Assembly: GCA_030141605.1 (NCBI GenBank)
Contig: JAQGDQ010002421.1
Location: 1 to 54,755, forward strand
DNA from: Tubiluchus corallicola
Lineage: Eukaryota; Priapulida; Priapulimorpha; Priapulimorphida; Tubiluchidae
Direction of reading: 5' to 3'
DNA: 54,755 nucleotides
In this document: positions 1 to 8,008 of the stretch, piece after piece
Position numbering within the stretch: position 1 is the stretch's first letter
Layout of the letters: each line of letters starts with the position of its first letter
Program-made: the position numbers and the translations under genes
The notes under the pieces: model-generated
Seen by the model: only the letters and a program-made list of their open reading frames with translations
Told to the model about the DNA's origin: nothing
Database searches by the model: none

Positions 1-2
1 AA

Positions 3-65
3 TCGGATACAGGAATGAGAGATGCTATATCTGGAGGAGATAAATCATCAAACACCAAAAATTAG
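3..65 (+). CDS. C-terminal tail of an unidentified gene (partial)
   Basis: An open frame enters from the window edge and ends at the TAG at 63-65. It gives about 20 residues, ending SDTGMRDAISGGDKSSNTKN. It is followed directly by a strong terminator hairpin, which supports a real gene end. The fragment is too short for me to assign a family. Confidence 0.4.
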   Translation, partial: SDTGMRDAISGGDKSSNTKN

Positions 66-86
66 ATAGAGCCTGTATAGATTATT

Positions 87-134
87 AAGCTAAAACCCCT
101 CTTTAAACATCGCTTTAAAGAGGGGTTTTAGCTT
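87..134. terminator. Bidirectional hairpin terminator
   Basis: The arms at 87-107 and 114-134 are exact 21-bp reverse complements around a 6-base loop (CATCGC). The stem has a CCCCTCTTTAAA core and A/T-rich flanks, so a U-rich tail can form from either strand. It separates the upstream gene tail from the flippase gene. Confidence 0.9.
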
Positions 135-196
135 AAATAGCTTTTAAGAATTTGAAGGCATGTAAAACAAACTTTAAGAAATAAATAATATTTTGC

Positions 197-204
197 TACA
201 TTTG
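197..204 (+). promoter_or_regulatory. Bacteroidota -7 element (TACATTTG)
   Basis: TACATTTG fits the Bacteroidota primary-sigma -7 consensus TAnnTTTG and lies 30 bp before the flippase start. I see no clear -33 TTTG at the ideal distance, so this rests on the -7 element and its position after a terminator. Confidence 0.5.
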
Positions 205-233
205 AAAAATATTAAAAACAAAGCTCTATTACC

Positions 234-1718
234 ATGGCATTAAAGAAATTAGCAAAAGAGACGGTTATTTATGGTTTAAGTAGCGTAGTAGGGCGTGCAA
301 TAAACTTTTTACTTGTTCCTCTTTATACCTCATCAAGTGTGCTATCAGTTGCCGAAAATGGAACAATAATTACCTTATACTCTTATGTAGCTTTTTTTAA
401 TATCATTTATTTATATGGTATGGAAACTGCATATTTCAGGTTTGTGTCAAAAAATATAGGACAAAAGCAACAAATATTTCAAAACTCCTCTTCCATTGCC
501 ATTTCAAGCATTATATTCTCTCTTTGCATTGTTGTTTTTGCCCGCCCTATTGCCCATTGGATATCTATTGAAAGTGCCTCGCAGTCAATAACTTTATTAG
601 CTATTATCATTGCATTAGATTCTATTGTAGCCCTTCCATTTGCAAAATTGAGATATGAAAAGAAAGCTTTGAAATTTGCTACTTATAAGCTTATAAATAT
701 TTCTCTAAACCTTGGGTTGAATATCTTTTTCCTTGTTTTTTGCAAACAAATATATGCGACAACAGAAACAGGTGTTTTAAAGAACGTAATAAGTTGGGTA
801 TACACCCCCGAATGGAATGTTGAATATGTGTTTATATCTAATTTGATAGCGAATTCCCTATATTTATTGTTTTTTTATAAATCCATCTTTCGCATTAAAT
901 TTAAAGTTTCATGGTCACTATTAAGACAAATGTTAGCATACTCGTTGCCTCTTACAATTGTAGGCTTGGCAGGAATTGCTAATGATATGCTTTCCAGAGC
1001 AATGCTTGTCAAATGGTTGCCCAGTGGATTTTATCCAACCCACACAAGTCAAGAAGCAGTAGGTATTTTTGGAAACGTCTATAAAATAGCAGGCCTATTA
1101 GGTCTATGCATCCAAGCTTTTCGCTACGCAGCAGAACCATTTTTTTTTCTAAAATCGCAATCAAAAGATGAAAAAAGATCTTTTGCAGAAACATTTCATT
1201 ACTATGTTGTCTTTGGGTCTTTTGCTGTGCTTTTGATAAGTTTGAACTTAGATATTATTAAAATCCCAGTACTCAGAAATGAAACATACTGGGAAGGACT
1301 AAAAATAGTACCAGTTCTACTTATGGCCAATTTCTTTTTAGGTATCAATTTCAACTTTTCCATGTGGTACAAACTAAGTGGAAAAACTCAAATAGGAGCA
1401 AAAATCACCATCATAGCGGCACTGTTAACTGTTGTTGGCAATATTCTGTTTATACCTCATTTCGGGTATGAAGGTTGCGCATACATCACATTAGCAGTAT
1501 ACATATACATGAGTGTCGCAAACTATCAGTTTGGGCAAAAGCATTACCCCATCCCTTACAACCTTAAACGAGCACTCTTTTGGTTACTTACGGCTATTGT
1601 TTTTATTTTTATTGGGCTGAACGTTAATACGAGTAACGATGTGTTAAATTTTGTAATAAAGCAGTTTTTTGTTGTCCTATATCTTATTATGATTTTTGTA
1701 AAGCTTCAAAGAAAATAA
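234..1718 (+). CDS. Wzx-like polysaccharide flippase (MATE/MVF superfamily)
   Basis: A 494-residue, strongly hydrophobic protein with about 12-14 predicted membrane helices. It begins MALKKLAKETVIYGLSSVVG, the amphipathic start typical of oligosaccharide flippases. The basic KETVIYGLSSVVGRAINF region and the late segment KTQIGAKITIIAALLTVVGN match the polysaccharide biosynthesis (Wzx/RfbX) family, which flips undecaprenyl-linked glycans across the inner membrane. Length is normal for the family. It stands alone after a terminator with its own -7 element, with no glycosyltransferase beside it in this window. The substrate cannot be told from sequence; a MurJ-like lipid II role is less likely. 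Confidence 0.85.
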   Translation: MALKKLAKETVIYGLSSVVGRAINFLLVPLYTSSSVLSVAENGTIITLYSYVAFFNIIYLYGMETAYFRFVSKNIGQKQQIFQNSSSIAISSIIFSLCIVVFARPIAHWISIESASQSITLLAIIIALDSIVALPFAKLRYEKKALKFATYKLINISLNLGLNIFFLVFCKQIYATTETGVLKNVISWVYTPEWNVEYVFISNLIANSLYLLFFYKSIFRIKFKVSWSLLRQMLAYSLPLTIVGLAGIANDMLSRAMLVKWLPSGFYPTHTSQEAVGIFGNVYKIAGLLGLCIQAFRYAAEPFFFLKSQSKDEKRSFAETFHYYVVFGSFAVLLISLNLDIIKIPVLRNETYWEGLKIVPVLLMANFFLGINFNFSMWYKLSGKTQIGAKITIIAALLTVVGNILFIPHFGYEGCAYITLAVYIYMSVANYQFGQKHYPIPYNLKRALFWLLTAIVFIFIGLNVNTSNDVLNFVIKQFFVVLYLIMIFVKLQRK

Positions 1719-1838
1719 ATTATATTTTTTGGAAAAAAGATTTTTTTTTATAGATTCGCATTAAATGGGGTATATTTACTTAAAAGGCACGGTTATTGAT
1801 AAGTCTAAATATTATATGTTTTAGTAAATACTAAGAAA

Positions 1839-2753
1839 ATGTTATTGCAAGAAAAAAATAAACTTATACTTGAGCAAGTGAAAAATGCAGTAGTTTTAAT
1901 AACTATAACAATAGTAATTATTCTCAGTAGTGCGTTTAACGCAAATGCACAAGAAGAGCTAGATAAGAAGATGTTGAAAGACTTGAAGAAAGAATTAAAA
2001 AATTTATTAAAAAACCCATCAGAATATCATTATGGATTAATAATTCCTTTAGAAGAAGCAAAAGATCAAAATGCGAAAGATAGGAAAGAGATATCTACGC
2101 TTAAAAGGAAGGTGCAAAGCCTACAAAAAGAACTTAAAGCGCAAACCTCTAACCTATCCACACAAGAAGGCGAGCTTGATGAAATTAAAACATCACTTGC
2201 AGGTAAGGACCAAAAAATCGCAAATCTATCTAGTGAAAATAGAACGTTAAGACAAAAAATACAGAGTTTAGAAAGCCAAATGGCAGCAAAGCCAGAGAAG
2301 GACGATGGCGATGATGATAATGGTGAGGGCGGTTATGATCTGTTTCCAATGGGAGGAGGCTTTATGATGGGTGGCGGATACCCAACGCCTTATTCACAGC
2401 AAAACTACCTACAGTTTCCAGGATGGACTGCCAATTATGGCGGGTATCCAATGGGAAATGGAGCGCCGAATTATTTTGGAGAAGTACTGTTTAAAGTGCA
2501 AATGGGAGCATTTAGAGATGATAGAGAACTATCAAGATATTTGTGTGATTTGAATTTGAGTAGCGGTTTAGAAATTGTGCGTGAAGGAGGATATTGTAGT
2601 GTGACGTTGGGCTCTTTTACATACTATAAGGACGCAGATGAATTCAAGAAACGCCTCAGAACAATGGGATTTAGAGACGCATGGATTGTTCCTTATAGAT
2701 TTGGTAGAAGAATCTCTATGGAAGAGGCACTAAGCTTAATAAGATATTATTAA
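1839..2753 (+). CDS. SPOR-domain coiled-coil envelope protein
   Basis: 304 residues. A hydrophobic segment at about residues 18-37 ends in NANAQ, so it is a signal peptide or membrane anchor. A charged coiled coil follows (about 80-150, KRKVQSLQKELKAQ and SSENRTLRQKIQSLESQ), then an acidic linker (KDDGDDDNGEGG). Next is a Gly/Met/Tyr/Pro-rich stretch (about 168-210). The C-terminal domain (about 215-290, VLFKVQMGAFRDDREL) looks like SPOR, a domain that binds denuded peptidoglycan glycans. Similar Bacteroidota proteins sit in the periplasm. The start is the first ATG of the frame; a later start before the hydrophobic segment is possible. Exact function unknown. Confidence 0.7.
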   Translation: MLLQEKNKLILEQVKNAVVLITITIVIILSSAFNANAQEELDKKMLKDLKKELKNLLKNPSEYHYGLIIPLEEAKDQNAKDRKEISTLKRKVQSLQKELKAQTSNLSTQEGELDEIKTSLAGKDQKIANLSSENRTLRQKIQSLESQMAAKPEKDDGDDDNGEGGYDLFPMGGGFMMGGGYPTPYSQQNYLQFPGWTANYGGYPMGNGAPNYFGEVLFKVQMGAFRDDRELSRYLCDLNLSSGLEIVREGGYCSVTLGSFTYYKDADEFKKRLRTMGFRDAWIVPYRFGRRISMEEALSLIRYY

Positions 2754-2761
2754 GACTAAGG

Positions 2762-3165
2762 TTAGGCTATTTTATATACTTTCTTTAACTTCTTGGCATC
2801 TAATAACGTTACCTTTTTTTGTGCCATTTAAAATTCCTTCACATTGAAATTGCTTGAGGGTACGAGAAACCGCTTTCTTGAAACATATTTGTTAAGCTCC
2901 CTAACCCCTGCACCATTAGTTATTGCTTTCAATGAGTAGCGCCATGTGTCACCATAAAACAACCTTGAGTTTCCTTGGAACTAATATTAGAAATAATTAA
3001 ACTGACGCTATCAAAGCATTTTTTATACAGTTTTACATAGCCATCTAAAATGATTGTGATGTGAGTTATTGGAGTGTTTTATCAAACATAGTATCGCTCT
3101 TAACAAAACGTACTCCATAGGAATGCCGATTGAATTCTTATTGTCCTTTTGGAGAAAGAAAATCA
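2762..3165 (-). pseudogene. Decayed Crp/Fnr-family transcription regulator
   Basis: No intact frame exists here, but reading the minus strand across frames recovers Crp/Fnr pieces in the correct order. First comes SPKGQ, a stop, then YGVRFVKSD (effector-domain start). Next is ILDGYVKLYKK (beta roll), then SLKAITNGAGVRELNKYV. After that comes AVSRTLKQFQCEGIL (the recognition helix of the winged HTH), and finally LLDAKKLKKVYKIA with a stop at 2762-2764. Several frameshifts and in-frame stops separate the pieces, so this is real decay rather than one sequencing slip. It lies directly upstream of, and divergent from, the multiheme cytochrome operon, which such a regulator would plausibly have controlled. 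Confidence 0.7.
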
Positions 3166-3269
3166 AAAATATCGTGTTAATTTATTGACTTGTTTAAATT
3201 GTTTCTTATATTGTGTCATATTTAATGTTTAACTTTAATTGTTGCTTGCAACCACTAAAAAATTGTTTC

Positions 3270-3617
3270 ATGAAAATAAGTGGATATTTGTTACTCTTTT
3301 CTGTTGCGCTGTCTTTTTCGGCATGCCAATATGGTATTATACCAGAAATAAAAGAAATAGATACGGAGATTTCCTTTGTTAATGACATAGTCCCTATATT
3401 AAATAAGAATTGTGTTTCTTGTCATGATGGTTCAAGAAAGCCTGATTTAAGAGAAAGCAAAGCTTACACCTCATTAGTCCCTGAGTATGTTGTGTCAGGT
3501 AATGCAGATGAAAGTAAGTTTTATACTATACTGAATGATACACACGAAGATAAAGCAAATGCTAGCGAAAGAACCCAAATTCTTTCGTGGATTAATCAAG
3601 GAGCAAAAAACAATTAA
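3270..3617 (+). CDS. Small monoheme c-type cytochrome lipoprotein
   Basis: 115 residues from the ATG at 3270. This start is chosen because it begins a lipoprotein signal peptide ending LSFSAC (lipidated Cys about 19). The single heme site CVSCH is at about 48-52, in the context FVNDIVPILNKNCVSCHDGS. That is the usual opening of planctomycete-type/c-cytochrome-like domains in Bacteroidota. The late segment ERTQILSWINQGAKNN is typical of the domain end. It is probably an envelope-anchored electron carrier. First gene of the cytochrome operon; the barrel gene follows 39 bp later. Confidence 0.8.
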   Translation: MKISGYLLLFSVALSFSACQYGIIPEIKEIDTEISFVNDIVPILNKNCVSCHDGSRKPDLRESKAYTSLVPEYVVSGNADESKFYTILNDTHEDKANASERTQILSWINQGAKNN

Positions 3618-3656
3618 TCTTAATTTAAAGTTGTTAGAAACAAGAAACATATGATT

Positions 3657-4541
3657 ATGAAATCATTACTCGCCATATTATTAGCATTGTTTATCAGTTT
3701 TCCATTGTTAGCGCAAGAAGAGCAAGAAGCAATAGAAGTAGACGATATGACAAACGGACCTGTATCGAATACATTTGAGACAGGCTATGTTTTTGAAACG
3801 CAGACAGTAGAAATGCCATTTGAAAGGGAGTGGGAGCTACATGTTATTCATAGGTTTAGCACGATAGAAAATGGGTTTTCTGATGTTTTTGGGATTTATG
3901 GATCAGCCAATATCAAATTAGGGCTTAACTATGGTCTTAGAGATGACATCATGGTGGGAGTAGGTTATACGCAAGCCTACAAACAATTAGAACTACACAC
4001 TAAATGGAGGCCATTAGTCCAGACAAATGATTGTTCTGTGCCTGTTTCTGTGGCACTTTATGGAAATCTTGCTATCAGTTTGCTAGATAAAAATGACTTT
4101 GGGGCTAATTACACTCATGCAAACAGGTTGGCTTATTTTAGTCAATTGATCGTTGCTCACAAAGTTAACGACATATTTTCCTTGCAAGCAGCAGGCAGTT
4201 TTGCACACATCAACAGGTTAGATACATTGGTGGAACATGATAAAGTCTCTCTTACGTTTTTAGGCAGAGCCCAAATTACACAGTCATTAGGAATATATGC
4301 CGAATATGATTTGCCCTTGCACATTAGCAACATGGAAGAGTATAAAACAACAGCAGAAGGATTACAACAACCCTTCTCTAATCTATCGTTTGGAGTAGAA
4401 ATAGGAACATCAACGCATGCATTTCAAATATTTATGACAACCTTTGACAAAATAACCCCTGCCAGAAACGCAATATCTAATCAGAATGATTTTTTAGCAG
4501 GAGAATTAAGGTTTGGTTTTAATATTTTGATACGGCTTTAA
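3657..4541 (+). CDS. DUF5777-type outer-membrane beta-barrel protein
   Basis: 294 residues counted from ATG 3657, which opens a clean signal peptide (MKSLLAILLALFISFPLLAQ). An ATG two codons upstream is also possible. The mature part has alternating aromatic/polar beta strands. It also has the conserved opening GPVSNTFETGYVFETQTVE followed by WELHVIHRFSTIENG, which I recognise as the DUF5777 barrel family. It ends in a short hydrophobic strand (LRFGFNILIRL), as outer-membrane barrels do. These proteins are repeatedly found with c-type cytochromes in Bacteroidota, but their function is not established. Here it sits between two cytochrome genes, suggesting a porin or scaffold role for electron transfer at the outer membrane. 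Confidence 0.75.
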   Translation: MKSLLAILLALFISFPLLAQEEQEAIEVDDMTNGPVSNTFETGYVFETQTVEMPFEREWELHVIHRFSTIENGFSDVFGIYGSANIKLGLNYGLRDDIMVGVGYTQAYKQLELHTKWRPLVQTNDCSVPVSVALYGNLAISLLDKNDFGANYTHANRLAYFSQLIVAHKVNDIFSLQAAGSFAHINRLDTLVEHDKVSLTFLGRAQITQSLGIYAEYDLPLHISNMEEYKTTAEGLQQPFSNLSFGVEIGTSTHAFQIFMTTFDKITPARNAISNQNDFLAGELRFGFNILIRL

Positions 4542-4591
4542 TAAAGAATATATCAATAACAGTAACATAAATTAAAAACAAACAACAAAAA

Positions 4592-4993
4592 ATGAAAAAA
4601 AATTTCTTAAAAATAGGCCTATTGCTACTCTTAGGGATAGCACCATTGTTAGTTAGTGCCCAACAAAAAAAAGGAGCAGCATGGCGAATTCCTGCACAGT
4701 ATAAAAATATGAAAATGATGCCATCCACTGACGTAAACAAAGGTAAAATGCTTTATAACAAACACTGCAAATCTTGTCATGGAACTAGAGGAAAAGGCGA
4801 TGGAGTAAAAGCAAGAAGATTGAAAACAGGTCTTGATGATTTTACTTCTAACAATTTTAAGAAAGCATACTCTGACGGTGAGCTTTACTATATGTCTATC
4901 ATAGGTAGAGATGAAATGCCTAATTATGAGACAAAAATACCAGTGAAGAAAGATCGTTGGAATGTAATTGCTTACATTAAGTCGCTTGAATAA
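4592..4993 (+). CDS. Class I cytochrome c, periplasmic
   Basis: 133 residues with a Sec signal peptide (about 1-23, ending LVSAQ). The heme-binding CKSCH is at about 59-63 in the motif GKMLYNKHCKSCHGTRGKGDG. A likely axial Met lies in GRDEMPNYE (about 109), and the C-terminal helix is RWNVIAYIKSL. This is a standard monoheme class I fold, resembling the cbb3/caa3-associated small cytochromes. It should shuttle electrons in the periplasm between the membrane cytochromes encoded next to it. It lies 50 bp after the barrel gene and 16 bp before the heptaheme gene. Confidence 0.9.
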   Translation: MKKNFLKIGLLLLLGIAPLLVSAQQKKGAAWRIPAQYKNMKMMPSTDVNKGKMLYNKHCKSCHGTRGKGDGVKARRLKTGLDDFTSNNFKKAYSDGELYYMSIIGRDEMPNYETKIPVKKDRWNVIAYIKSLE

Positions 4994-5009
4994 GAAGAAA
5001 AATATTTAA

Positions 5010-6011
5010 ATGATAAAAAAACATTTTATATTATTCTTTCTCTTTTTTATCTGCTATGCCGCTTTTAGTAGTAACGTTGTTGAAGACAGCAGTGTTGTTA
5101 AAAAATGGATAGGGATAGACACTAGCTATATGTTAGAGGTAAAAGCGATGAATGAGCAAACTTGTACAAAATGCCATGGACACGCTACAGTTGAAATCAA
5201 TAATCCTATTACAGGAGCAGAGGAATCAAAACAACTAAAAGAACACCACATAATAGATAGCAATCTTTTTTATAGTGGAGTACATTACAGTTTTGAATGT
5301 ACAGACTGCCATAGTTCTGATTATGAAGAGTATCCGCATATGGAGGAGTTGAGTGAATATGCAGAGCATTATACTTGTTTAGATTGCCACGAAGGAGATG
5401 AAGAATATGCACACTATAACTTTGAAAAAATCCATGAAGAATTCAGTAAGAGTGTGCATGCAAGGAGAGCAGAAAAAAAAGGTAAAGAATTTTCGTGTTG
5501 GAACTGCCATAATCCACACGGTTATAGACCATTGGCAAGAGAAGGCGAAGAAATCAAAAGCATTGTAGGGCACAACAACGCTATATGTATGAAATGTCAC
5601 TCCCTTGAAGGCAGGGGTAAGCGGAAAGGAGTATTAGCAAAACATAGCAATGAAGTCCCTAATTTTAATTTACATCTTCAATCTGTGAGATGTATAGAGT
5701 GCCATACGCAAGCGGAAAGCGATATTATGGTTAGTCACAATGTTTTGACTAAAGAAAGTGAAGCGGTAACCTCTTGTGTTAAGTGCCACTCAGAAAATTC
5801 AATTTTATTTACATCTCTATATAGATATATAAGTCATGAAAACAGAACAGAAAAAGGCTTTTTGAACTCTGTTATTCTTAATGATGTGTATGTTATTGGA
5901 GCTAATAGAAATAAAATCATCAATAGAATTTGTGTTTTATTATTTGGAATAACAATGCTTGGTATTTTTATACATGCCATAAAGCGTGCTATAATTAAAA
6001 CAAAAAAATAA
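5010..6011 (+). CDS. Seven-heme c-type cytochrome with C-terminal membrane anchor
   Basis: 333 residues. There is an N-terminal signal segment (about 1-20) and seven CxxCH sites, starting near residues 52, 97, 123, 163, 193, 228 and 256. A hydrophobic helix at about 305-326 is followed by a basic tail. The motif CWNCHNPHG and the many extra His residues suit bis-His hemes of the cytochrome c3/NapC-NrfH-like multiheme group. The tail helix would hold it to the inner membrane facing the periplasm. Its stop codon directly abuts the ATG of the cytochrome b gene, so the two are translated together. They probably form a quinol-oxidising unit. The partner acceptor is unknown. Confidence 0.85.
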   Translation: MIKKHFILFFLFFICYAAFSSNVVEDSSVVKKWIGIDTSYMLEVKAMNEQTCTKCHGHATVEINNPITGAEESKQLKEHHIIDSNLFYSGVHYSFECTDCHSSDYEEYPHMEELSEYAEHYTCLDCHEGDEEYAHYNFEKIHEEFSKSVHARRAEKKGKEFSCWNCHNPHGYRPLAREGEEIKSIVGHNNAICMKCHSLEGRGKRKGVLAKHSNEVPNFNLHLQSVRCIECHTQAESDIMVSHNVLTKESEAVTSCVKCHSENSILFTSLYRYISHENRTEKGFLNSVILNDVYVIGANRNKIINRICVLLFGITMLGIFIHAIKRAIIKTKK

Positions 6012-6632
6012 ATGGGGAAAACTTACTATTTATATCCAATTTGGGTGAGAGTATGGCACGGAATTAATGCCATAATGTTTTTGACGCTTTTGCTTACAGG
6101 TCTGAGTATGCAGTTTTCTGCGTTGAACAATCCCATTATAATCAATTTTAAGACGGCTGTTACTTTGCACAATATAGCAGGAATAACAATATCAATCAAC
6201 TATCTGATATTTTTGCTAGGAAACATATTGACTAATAATAAGAAATTTTATAAAATAGATATTAAAACAATAGTTACAGATGTCAAGCAACAATTAAGCT
6301 ATTATTTATCAGGAATGTTTAAACATGAAAAGCCACCTTTTCCTATCAATGAAAATAGAAAATTCAATCCATTACAAAAAATTGCTTATGTAAAAGTAAT
6401 GTATGTCTTTTTGCCAATAGGAATTATTACAGGAATGGCACTTCTTTTTCCTGAAATAATAGCAAAAAAAATGTTTGGGGTAGGTGGGCTATTGCTAACA
6501 TCAATGATGCACACATTGGCAAATTTCTTTTTGAGCATTTTTCTTGTAGTACATATATATTTTTGCACTATGGGAAAAACACCAATAAGCAATTTTAAAA
6601 GCATTATTAATGGAAAGCACGAAACACATTAA
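6012..6632 (+). CDS. Cytochrome b561-type membrane subunit
   Basis: 206 residues with four to five membrane helices. The opening YYLYPIWVRVWHGINAIMF is the hallmark start of prokaryotic b561/Ni-hydrogenase or thiosulfate/formate-dehydrogenase cytochrome b subunits. The His at about residue 16 and further helix His residues (TLHNIAG, MMHTLANF, VVHIYF) are candidate heme b ligands. Such subunits pass electrons between the quinone pool and periplasmic redox proteins. The gene starts at the base after the heptaheme stop codon, so the two products probably form one complex. No catalytic molybdenum or hydrogenase subunit is encoded nearby. Confidence 0.8.
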   Translation: MGKTYYLYPIWVRVWHGINAIMFLTLLLTGLSMQFSALNNPIIINFKTAVTLHNIAGITISINYLIFLLGNILTNNKKFYKIDIKTIVTDVKQQLSYYLSGMFKHEKPPFPINENRKFNPLQKIAYVKVMYVFLPIGIITGMALLFPEIIAKKMFGVGGLLLTSMMHTLANFFLSIFLVVHIYFCTMGKTPISNFKSIINGKHETH

Positions 6633-6659
6633 ATTAAATAAACTTAAATCATTATAATT

Positions 6660-7772
6660 ATGAAGACAAGAACATTTTATTGTTTATTTTCTTTTGCAGC
6701 GAGTATAATATTTGTTATGACTTCCTGCGTAAAGGAGGGCCCTGTAGGAGAGGCTGGAACAGAGGTGTGTAATAGTTGCCATGGAGCAGCTTCAGGATCA
6801 AAATCATTGGTGACAAGAACAACAGAGCTATTTCAAGCGTCAGGGCATGGAGACTACGGATCAGGACATCGTGGTGGAAGTGGGGAGGCAGCGTTTTATG
6901 TAAGAAGTGGCTCTAGTTGTATGGGGTGCCATAGCCATGAAGGAGCACAAGTAGCATTCGAAACCGGTTCTCCTTATAATCTTCCTGACGAAGTTCTAGA
7001 TGGAACAGTGTCAAAAATGACTTGTGCAACTTGTCATAATGTACATGATAAATATACCGTAGAGGATGATCTTGCTGTAAGACACTTTGAAGGAGAAATA
7101 ACATTTGCAGCAAACAACACAGAGTCAGCAGACTTTGGAACGGACAATAATTGTGCTCTTTGTCATCAATTAAGAGAAGGAAAAGCTGCACCTGATAAAA
7201 ACACTCCTGGAGAAGATATTACATGGACGGGGACACACTATGGAATGGCTGCTAATGTGTTTGCATATGGTGGTGGAACAGAGTTTGAGGGAACTTTGAA
7301 TTATCCTGCTTCTAATAAGCATGAAGGCATTTCTTGTACAGCTTGTCACTTAACTAAGCCACAAGGCACAGAAGGAGGGCATACGTTTAAAGTGAATTAT
7401 GACAATGCTTGTAGTGGTTGTCATTCAGACTATGAAGTTATGTTGGCAAATTATGAAGCAAAAATAACTCCGAAGGTAGAGGCTATAAAAACGGCATTGG
7501 TAGCTCTTGGTTATGAAGACCCTGAGAATGCAGGGGAATATAAGGAACCACCTACATTTGGCGGTGCTACACCTCAAAGCAATATAATAGAAATAGGCAC
7601 AATGTATAATCTTGCTTTATATATAGATGATTTTTCTAGAGGGATTCACAATCCTGGATATTTTGATATTTTATTGACAAATACACAAGAAAAAGTAGAG
7701 GAAATAACTCTTGCAGCTCGTGAAGACACTAAGTATGCAAGTGTTATAAAATTGAAGGAATTGAACCAATAA
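6660..7772 (+). CDS. Six-heme c-type cytochrome lipoprotein
   Basis: 370 residues. The lipoprotein signal ends FVMTSC (Cys about 23), followed by KEGPVGEAGTE. Six CxxCH sites start at about residues 37, 87, 122, 165, 226 and 251: CNSCH, CMGCH, CATCH, CALCH, CTACH and CSGCH. The remaining ~115 residues are heme-free, with a helical pattern (EAKITPKVEAIKTAL; IDDFSRGIHNPGYFDILL). It is probably anchored to the outer membrane as a terminal reductase or electron exit. A pentaheme nitrite reductase is unlikely because no CxxCK site is present. Last gene of the operon, 27 bp after cytochrome b and before a terminator. Confidence 0.85.
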   Translation: MKTRTFYCLFSFAASIIFVMTSCVKEGPVGEAGTEVCNSCHGAASGSKSLVTRTTELFQASGHGDYGSGHRGGSGEAAFYVRSGSSCMGCHSHEGAQVAFETGSPYNLPDEVLDGTVSKMTCATCHNVHDKYTVEDDLAVRHFEGEITFAANNTESADFGTDNNCALCHQLREGKAAPDKNTPGEDITWTGTHYGMAANVFAYGGGTEFEGTLNYPASNKHEGISCTACHLTKPQGTEGGHTFKVNYDNACSGCHSDYEVMLANYEAKITPKVEAIKTALVALGYEDPENAGEYKEPPTFGGATPQSNIIEIGTMYNLALYIDDFSRGIHNPGYFDILLTNTQEKVEEITLAAREDTKYASVIKLKELNQ

Positions 7773-7824
7773 ACCTCTATAGATTAGGTTGTTAGTTAAA
7801 CTCTAACCAAACGACTATATAAGA

Positions 7825-7875
7825 AAAAAAAGAGTTCTAAAATTAGATTTTTTGTAATTTTAGAACTCTTTTTTT
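7825..7875. terminator. Hairpin terminator of the cytochrome operon
   Basis: Arms 7825-7845 and 7855-7875 are exact 21-bp reverse complements with a 9-base loop. The stem core is GAGTTCTAAAATTA, flanked by A7 and T7, so it can act in both directions. It ends the cytochrome operon and isolates ruvB. Confidence 0.9.
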
Positions 7876-8008
7876 ATTTCCCAAAAACATATAATCCACC
7901 AGTGAAGTTTAATTTTATGGATTTAAACATTTGTATTTTTAATTGCTTTAAAGATAAGATATGTTTTAATTTGTAAAGGTTTTATCCATAATGTTTTGAA
8001 ATTAAAAA

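Noticed and set aside
3181-3269. Fnr-type operator upstream of the cytochrome operon
   Set aside because: I looked for TTGAT-N4-ATCAA and found no convincing palindrome.
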